NCBI RefSeq assembly: GCF_023973825.1
Contig: NC_090125.1
Location: 2,502,928-2,566,927, forward strand
DNA: 64,000 nt
DNA from: Plasmodium brasilianum
Taxonomy: Eukaryota > Apicomplexa > Aconoidasida > Haemosporida > Plasmodiidae
Direction of reading: 5' to 3'
The notes below the pieces were generated by a model that made no database searches, was not told where the DNA came from, and saw only the letters and a list, made by a program, of their open reading frames with translations. Positions 57,597-64,000 of this stretch are shown piece by piece; positions within the stretch are counted from its first letter, which is position 1, and each line of letters starts with the position of its first letter. Both the position numbers and the translations under genes were made by a program.

Positions 57597-60413
57597 CTAA
57601 AAGGACATGAGAATTTTTTTTATGTACTGTTGCTTGTCCGTGTAAGTTAAAGAATCAAAATATTTGATATTTATACTTCTCACATTGTATCCATATAATT
57701 TTAAGTGGTTCAATACAATTTTTGAGTCTCCTAGTTCCCTATTTATTTCATTCCTAGTAGTATCTTGAGTTAACATAAGAACTTGTCTTTTATTTTTTAT
57801 CAAAATGTCTAAAATGTATGGGTTATAGGTATCAACTGAAACATGGTGATCAATTTGTAATTCATCTAATATTTTAGAAACAGATGATATAATTTTTGAG
57901 AAGGAGTACATATTTTCCTTTCTATTTAAAAAAAAAACTTTTACACATTCTAAAACACAGAATTTGGGTAAATCATATTCCATCCATTTAAATTGTATCA
58001 TATGAGATAGCCACAACATGCAAACTTGTTTTTTTCTTTTTTCCCAATAAGTAGTTTTTCCTATTTTTCTCCATACAAATGAAAAGAAATATGTATTTAT
58101 ATGATATAAATTTGATAATACCAATGCATATGATATATTAATTGAAGTTTCTTCATCGATGTCATCAATATAATCCTCTAAATAGTTTAATGATTCTATT
58201 ATGCACTCATTAATTGATTTATGAGTGAAGTTAAAAAAAGATAAGCACTCCAATAAAACAGAAATATCTCTTAATGGTAAAATTGCTTCCTTTCTATGTA
58301 TGTATAAATAATGAAAATAGGGTCTAAATTTTTCCGCACTTAAAATAAGGCATTTTTCAAAAAATAAATTCATCCTTTTGAATGATCTTAAAATTAGGTA
58401 AATATGTTCATACGAAAATTTTTCAAAATTGTTCTCTACTATTTTAGATATATGGAAAAATATTCTGTCATGTTCCAATGCAAAAATCCGATGCTTTGAA
58501 AAAGCATCAGCTATTAAGCTCAAGTTGGATGGACATAAATACTGGGTATAGTAATAAACAACCTTTTCAGATGTTTTGAAAAATTCGAAATTATACACAT
58601 AAATGTTTTTATATATTTCCAAGCTTTTAATGAATAATTCAATGTTTAAAAAAATAGGGGAACAATACCAAGTCATGTTATTCTCTTTTCCCCTGACACT
58701 TTGTGTATTTTCGTTAAAATATTTTGGGTAACTTCTTCCTTCTTTTACGTCCATTTGGTTTGACTTTTCAGACAAACTGCTTCTTTCTTCTACTTCTAGT
58801 TCTACCTCTACATCTTCCTGTCGCACTTGGCTATTTTTCTGCTGCGAACATTTTTCATCTAACATTTTTTTATTGCAATATTTTACCCACTGAGAATTGT
58901 CTTTATTATTGTAACGGTCATTATTATCACAGTCCTTACTGCCATCATAATTTATCCCTTTCCCATGCAATATCATCCTTTTCATGGGTGTGGATAAGTA
59001 ACGGCTTGTTGATATGAACTCTAATGAATGTAAATTCCTATTTATGTTAAAAAATGCCAATATATCTTCTATACATATAGGATAATTCATATCATACTTG
59101 TAATTCATATATGTATAACTACTTAGCTGCTCTTGGTGTTGCTCATATATGGACCGTTCATTCATAGGAATAAAGTTATTCAACAAAATGGAGTTTATTA
59201 ACTTATTATATATATCTAGGCTATAATAACCAGCCCATATATATGTATTAAAACATTGCAGTAACAACTGAATAACAGAAGTGATGTAAGAAATTTTATG
59301 GCAACTCTTAAATTGTTCTTTAATATAAATATCAAATTTTTTTAAAGGGTTAACAAACGAATTAAACAAAAGGAAATGTTTATAATTTAATTCTTTAAGT
59401 GATATCAAGATATGGCAAATAGATACAACATCAAAATGTTTTCTGTTTTTATAAATATCATCAATTAGTACTGCAAACCTTTCATCTAGCACAATAATTT
59501 CTTCCATTTTTTTATTTTGTTGAAATTTATTTTCATTTTCTAATAATTGTTTATTATTTAATATATCAAATATATGTTCATATCTTTTTATTAAATTATT
59601 TTCTATTTTGTCCATACCTGATTCATTCATTTCTTTGTACAGGTTACTCTTGTTACTGTGTGTTAATGAACCGCTACTATTACTAGAACTGATTTCTGGA
59701 TTTATTTTTCTATTAACGTTGTCATCTACTGTATGTTCCTCTTCTTCTGGTTTAACAAAATATGTATATTTATTATTAATGGTAGACTTACTCAATTCAT
59801 CATGTTCTATTCTTCCTTTTTTCTCTTCAACAACAAGCCCAGCTAGCATACGTATAGCTGTTATTAAATTTTGTAAAAATAAAGCCCCCCTATGAGTAAT
59901 AAGAATAGATAGTACATCTTCATACGTTTGACATTTCAGTATTTTCTTATCCATTTGTAAACATATTTCGTTTATGTATATCATTGAATTGGTTTCATCA
60001 AGAATTTTTTCTAATGAACTCCTTTCAGTCGTCTCATATGAGTGTAATCCTTTTTTTCCTTCTACATTATCTTCATTTTGAAAGGTAAACTTTTTATTAT
60101 ATTCTATGTGTTGGTATTGTGCCGTTACAAAACTTCTACTGCTACTAATAAGACGTGAAGTAACATTCGCAATTTTGTATTTTTTATCTGCTCTAACCAT
60201 AACACAGGGGTGATTATACCCAGGTAATCGCTCTAAGATATTTATGCATACTCGTTTGGTGGTTTCCCTATTTCTTTGTTTTGGACTACGCGCACGGCTA
60301 ATTACATCATTTTTATTTTTTGTAGAAAAAAAAAAAATCCATTTATGCCTGAATAAGACAAATAATTTGTTCTTCCTATATTCAATTAACTGGAATAACA
60401 AATTTTTGAACAT
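57597..60413 (-). CDS. RAP-domain protein, probably organellar
   Basis: A single exon of 938 residues. The C-terminal RAP domain is at about residues 858-938: a YNPYILDILIKNKRQVLML strand-rich part, then LNHLKLYGYNVRSINIKYFD, which fits the G.x.V..I.Y..W pattern, and YTDKQQYIKKIL at the end. The middle, from about 260 to 850, is a series of helical repeats of the kind that precedes RAP domains (octotricopeptide-like), which would bind RNA. The N-terminus is basic and Arg/Phe-rich, suggesting a mitochondrial signal. Plasmodium has an expanded RAP family that, as far as known, acts on the fragmented mitochondrial rRNAs and other organelle transcripts. The gene is divergently arranged with the SHMT-like gene at 61538, about 1.1 kb away. 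Confidence 0.88.
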   Translation of the reverse strand: MFKNLLFQLIEYRKNKLFVLFRHKWIFFFSTKNKNDVISRARSPKQRNRETTKRVCINILERLPGYNHPCVMVRADKKYKIANVTSRLISSSRSFVTAQYQHIEYNKKFTFQNEDNVEGKKGLHSYETTERSSLEKILDETNSMIYINEICLQMDKKILKCQTYEDVLSILITHRGALFLQNLITAIRMLAGLVVEEKKGRIEHDELSKSTINNKYTYFVKPEEEEHTVDDNVNRKINPEISSSNSSGSLTHSNKSNLYKEMNESGMDKIENNLIKRYEHIFDILNNKQLLENENKFQQNKKMEEIIVLDERFAVLIDDIYKNRKHFDVVSICHILISLKELNYKHFLLFNSFVNPLKKFDIYIKEQFKSCHKISYITSVIQLLLQCFNTYIWAGYYSLDIYNKLINSILLNNFIPMNERSIYEQHQEQLSSYTYMNYKYDMNYPICIEDILAFFNINRNLHSLEFISTSRYLSTPMKRMILHGKGINYDGSKDCDNNDRYNNKDNSQWVKYCNKKMLDEKCSQQKNSQVRQEDVEVELEVEERSSLSEKSNQMDVKEGRSYPKYFNENTQSVRGKENNMTWYCSPIFLNIELFIKSLEIYKNIYVYNFEFFKTSEKVVYYYTQYLCPSNLSLIADAFSKHRIFALEHDRIFFHISKIVENNFEKFSYEHIYLILRSFKRMNLFFEKCLILSAEKFRPYFHYLYIHRKEAILPLRDISVLLECLSFFNFTHKSINECIIESLNYLEDYIDDIDEETSINISYALVLSNLYHINTYFFSFVWRKIGKTTYWEKRKKQVCMLWLSHMIQFKWMEYDLPKFCVLECVKVFFLNRKENMYSFSKIISSVSKILDELQIDHHVSVDTYNPYILDILIKNKRQVLMLTQDTTRNEINRELGDSKIVLNHLKLYGYNVRSINIKYFDSLTYTDKQQYIKKILMSF

Positions 60414-61537
60414 TTAAAACCAGTTTTAAAAGTCAAATACACATAATAAAGGACATAAAAAAAAAAAGCAAAAATGTTATGTATGTTTCATTTATTTGAA
60501 CAGAACTTAGCATTTTTACTTTACTTCTCTCTTTTCTTTCTTTTCATAATATCAAGCATACAAAGTGAAGAGCATATAAACATTTAGCACTTTCGTTATT
60601 TTTTTAAAAAATGATTCTTCTTTTTTCATCAAAATATAAAAATTTGACTTCCTTTTTTACTTTATAAGAAAGGGCAAGGTAAAAAAAAAAAAAATAAAAA
60701 AAAATAAATAAAAAATGAGAAAAAAAATTACTGCTCCTTATTACGCTTTTTCGTGTTGCACCTTATCACAAATTTAAGTTATATTATGCTGTGCCTACGC
60801 GTGGAATGGCAAGCAAGCATTATAATTGTATGCCGTTATTTAGTCGAAAGTTAACCCTAAAAAGGTTTCATATGTATATATATATATATTTATATATATA
60901 TGCGTGCACAAATATGAAGATTCGAATCGTAATATGATTCGTGTTCCTAGGGGCGAAATTTGCTGCAACTTTTTTTTTTTTATTACAAAGTGTATAATAT
61001 TTATAGTTATGTTCCTCAAAATGAGCTCCTCACTTTTCAGAAGTGCTAATTAGTTCACTGTTATGCTGTTCCTTTTTTTTTTTTTTAGTTATACTTCATT
61101 TTTCTTTCTTTTTTTTATATGTTTGATTTCTATTGGAACCGATTTTCTGCCTTTAAATATATCTGCATATTCACTGTTGTGGGACATCCTTTTTTCCCCT
61201 CTTTCTTTTAAAAAATTTCCACAGATTTTTTAGTATCTCGTAAATATAATCTGACTTTTTTTTTTTTTTCATCGCTCCTTAAAAAATAGATTACAATTTG
61301 ACTAATTTGTGTGTATAGGATACCTTTCGCGCTTGGGCGTATTTGTAGCTGTATCTTGGACGTTGTTCCGTTTTGTTTGCTTCTGACATATACATATGTA
61401 TGTTTATTTGTATAATTATATAATTTTATGTATTCATCTGTGTATACGTTAAGTTTTCTCTATCCTTAGTTGGCGTAACTTCTGTAGTATAATGTACCCA
61501 TAAGCGGTTTAAAAAGAATATAAAATTTGTTCATCCG
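60414..61537. other. Intergenic region between divergent genes
   Basis: This 1.1-kb region carries the promoters of the RAP-domain gene (minus) and the SHMT-like gene (plus). Poly-A and poly-T tracts are at 60680, 60970, 61080 and 61260. No exon is visible. Confidence 0.6.
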
Positions 61538-62929
61538 ATGATGTATTCACAAAATTTCAAGAATGTAAAGTTTATTTCGAGAAGATTTATAACCTTATGT
61601 TCTCAAAGAATCCAGAGCAGCTTAAAAGATGTAGACAATGAAACACTGAACTTGTTGTCGCATTATAAAAGTAGGAATAGTATAAATTTATCAGTACGTA
61701 ATAATGTAATACCTAACTATTTGAAAGAATATTTGATAAGTGATTTAAATAAGAACCTCTATTTAGATATAGACCATTTTAAAATGATTGAAGAGAGTAT
61801 ATTAAATTCATTTAATTTAGAAAAAAAATACTGGGGATGTCTATTCAGAAGTAGTAATTACAGTGATAGTAATAATAACGAAGTTGATGATTATTTCCTT
61901 TTGAAATTATTTAGAAGTTTTGTAAATTCTAAAAATAAAATAATGCATATAAGTTTTTCTCTATCAGATGCAGAAGAAAAATGTGAAAAGGGAACATGTA
62001 AAAATCCATCCATAATAGACGATTTTTACAATACAGTATACATAAAAAATAAGGATCAAATAGACTATATGGAAATAAAAAAACAGTATGACGATTTTAG
62101 TCCGAATTTAATATATATAGATGAAACTAATAATCCTTATAGTATGAATTATGAATTCATTAACAACTTGAAAAATAGAAATAATTGTATTATAATAACA
62201 AATATAAGTAATAAGGCAAATATTATATCTCAGAATCTTATTCCTTCACCTTTTAACCACTCAGATATTGTATTCACTTTTTTGAATGAAAATATGCGAG
62301 CATATAATTGTTATATAATTATGTATAAAAAAGGATATAAGAATATTAACGAGGAAGGGAAATTAATCTCTTATGAGTTTGGTGAAAAATTGAAAAAGAC
62401 ATTTTCTCAAAATTATGTAAATAATACTATATTTTCGTTAGCTACTTCATTTAAATTTATGAGAAATACCGAATTTAAAGAATATGTAATGCAGTCAAAT
62501 AAAAATACATCTATATTGTCTACCTATATTAACAAAAAATATTTTAATTTGCATTATTCTAAAAACAGTAATTTTTTAAATTTATGTTCTTCTAATTCCA
62601 ATTTTAATATTCAAGAATTTCATACATTCTGTAAACATTTACAAATATTTTTTGATATTATAAGTCCATTTCCTTGTAATCAAAAATCATTTAACATAGG
62701 ATCAAATTATTTAACGAGTTTAGGCTTACTAGAAAACGACATGAAAGTAGTAACAAATTTTATAAATCAGTCCATTTCCTTATATTTTCACTTAAAACAA
62801 AATGCTATAAATTCAAATACCCAATTTGCAGAATACATAAAAAACGGATACACGTCCTCTGACATGTTGTCTCTTTCGAATGATATTTTTTGTTTCATTT
62901 CTTCATTTCCGTCACCTCACAGTAATTAG
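61538..62929 (+). CDS. SHMT: Mitochondrial-type SHMT-like protein lacking the catalytic lysine
   Basis: A single exon of 463 residues, close to the usual SHMT length. Fold-type I landmarks align in order: KYWGCLFRSS for the KWGVNVQ segment (about residue 98), IDYMEIKKQY with FSPNLIYID (about 181-200), IPSPFNHSDIV (about 235-245) matching the IPSPFEYADVV segment, and a C-terminal FPSPHSN like the FPTPG end. After that segment, where active enzymes have TTTHK with the PLP lysine, this protein has TFLNENMRAYNC, so the lysine is missing. The Asp-His pair of the ADMAH motif is also replaced (IITNISN). The N-terminus (KFISRRFITLCSQR) looks like a mitochondrial presequence. Plasmodium is known to have a mitochondrial SHMT thought to be inactive; this fits. 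Confidence 0.9.
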   Translation: MMYSQNFKNVKFISRRFITLCSQRIQSSLKDVDNETLNLLSHYKSRNSINLSVRNNVIPNYLKEYLISDLNKNLYLDIDHFKMIEESILNSFNLEKKYWGCLFRSSNYSDSNNNEVDDYFLLKLFRSFVNSKNKIMHISFSLSDAEEKCEKGTCKNPSIIDDFYNTVYIKNKDQIDYMEIKKQYDDFSPNLIYIDETNNPYSMNYEFINNLKNRNNCIIITNISNKANIISQNLIPSPFNHSDIVFTFLNENMRAYNCYIIMYKKGYKNINEEGKLISYEFGEKLKKTFSQNYVNNTIFSLATSFKFMRNTEFKEYVMQSNKNTSILSTYINKKYFNLHYSKNSNFLNLCSSNSNFNIQEFHTFCKHLQIFFDIISPFPCNQKSFNIGSNYLTSLGLLENDMKVVTNFINQSISLYFHLKQNAINSNTQFAEYIKNGYTSSDMLSLSNDIFCFISSFPSPHSN

Positions 62930-64000
62930 TATTGCTTTGATCGTACCTGTTTTATTACGTATTGCGGCATATAATGGCACAACTTTGTTTAGGCTTCCCG
63001 CGATTGAAGTAGCACGCATACGTACATAAACGTACGCGGGTGTGTATATGCATACACATGGGTCCATGTAAATTTCTCTTTTTCATCATTTTTTATTAAT
63101 ATGGGATACATTAAAAAAAAAAATGGACAAACAACATAATGCTGTATTCTTTGAATAAAATAAAAAATGTCCAAGTAAAAAGCGCTCTATGGAATGAAAT
63201 ACATCAACATGTGTGTATGTATGTATGTATGTATATATGTATGTATTAGGAAAATATGAAATAAAAACAAAACATTTGATATCTGGATAAATTAAATGAA
63301 GACACTAGTAAACACCTATTCCGAAAAAAAATATTTCAGATTTTTAATTCATGTGAAACATGATGTATTAGCTTGATAAATAAAGCGCACCTTTTTCTTA
63401 GTTAACAGAAAAAATGTATAAAGACGTTTGTACGTGCCTAGCTAAATATGCATAACGTGAACAATGCTCAAAAGAAAAAATGTAACTTCAGCGTTATTTG
63501 TTGCCAAATAAATAATTTATCTTTTCTCAAAAAAAATTTGCTGAACAGATAAGAATTTACGTTAACGCTGTTCTTAATTTAAAAAAAAAAAAAAAAAATT
63601 TGAATTAAAAATAATTTTATATAACCAAATATAAAAAAGCTGTCTGAATATCACATAAAAAAAGAAGGTTTTTCTCTTTGATCTTCGAGTCGACTTAAAT
63701 AAATAAAAAAAAAAAAAAAAAAAAAAATACACATATGTATATACATGTATATATGTACATATATATACATATATTCTTTTCTTGTCAAAACGCTCAACAG
63801 TTGAAGAAGGAGAGCACTGGTTTTATTAAAATAAGGTATGCTTTATTATAATTTAGAAGAAATTATATATATATATATATATTATATATATAATATATAT
63901 ATACATATATATAATACACATATACAATACGTAATTGTGTGTATGTTATATAATGCCGACATTATGTCAGAGCAAAGTTCAGCTTCTTTTTTTTCTCTCC
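62930..64000. other. Right-end intergenic region
   Basis: No gene can be supported. It contains a (TATG)n microsatellite near 63215-63245, poly-A runs near 63580 and 63710 and a long TA-rich tract at 63865-63930. It probably continues into the next intergenic or promoter region outside the window. Confidence 0.55.

Overview
This window is nuclear DNA of a malaria parasite (Plasmodium). The evidence is the very high A+T content, the long poly-A/poly-T and TA tracts, asparagine-rich and lysine-rich low-complexity runs inside genes, short T-rich introns, and clear orthologues of known Plasmodium proteins: thioredoxin 1, signal peptide peptidase, K+-dependent V-type H+-pyrophosphatase VP1 and the degenerate mitochondrial SHMT. 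The base composition looks a little less extreme than P. falciparum, and P. malariae or a close relative is my best guess; the species call is inference. From memory, several of these genes lie in the same order on P. falciparum chromosome 14 (about PF3D7_1456100 to PF3D7_1457400, reversed relative to this window), so this is probably a conserved core-chromosome block and not a subtelomere.

Layout, left to right: (1) <1-8927 (-), a very large protein with RIC1-like features, interrupted by a one-base frame slip in a 17-A tract and running off the left edge; (2) 11438-13255 (+), a protein with three MA3-like repeats, preceded by a 16-copy 24-bp minisatellite; (3) 15934-16802 (+), thioredoxin 1, two exons; (4) 17766-20741 (-), an Asn-rich protein of unknown function; (5) 22513-25670 (+), signal peptide peptidase, nine exons, reconstructed to 412 aa; (6) 26827-27679 (-), a five-exon DUF167/UPF0235 protein of 127 aa that no single long ORF reveals; (7) 30237-32390 (+), VP1; (8) 36770-38899 (+), an armadillo-repeat protein; (9) 40381-41226 (+), organellar ribosomal protein bL28; (10) 41983-49320 (-), the cohesin SCC3/STAG subunit; (11) 49617-49895 (+), a possible small membrane protein; (12) 51465-54548 (+), a two-exon protein of unknown function with a 17-copy pentapeptide repeat; (13) 55786-57310 (+), an unknown protein with a small second exon; (14) 57597-60413 (-), a RAP-domain protein; (15) 61538-62929 (+), SHMT-like protein lacking the catalytic lysine. 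The rest is A+T-rich intergenic DNA with microsatellites.

The genes are independent eukaryotic transcription units, not an operon. By function they are housekeeping: organelle gene expression (bL28, RAP protein), redox (thioredoxin), ER membrane proteolysis (SPP), proton pumping (VP1), chromosome cohesion (STAG), probable Golgi trafficking (RIC1-like) and translation control (MA3). I see no mobile element, CRISPR array, antigen gene family, tRNA or rRNA. The most useful results are gene-model ones: the hidden DUF167 gene, the frame slip, the spliced C-terminus of gene 13 and the degenerate SHMT.
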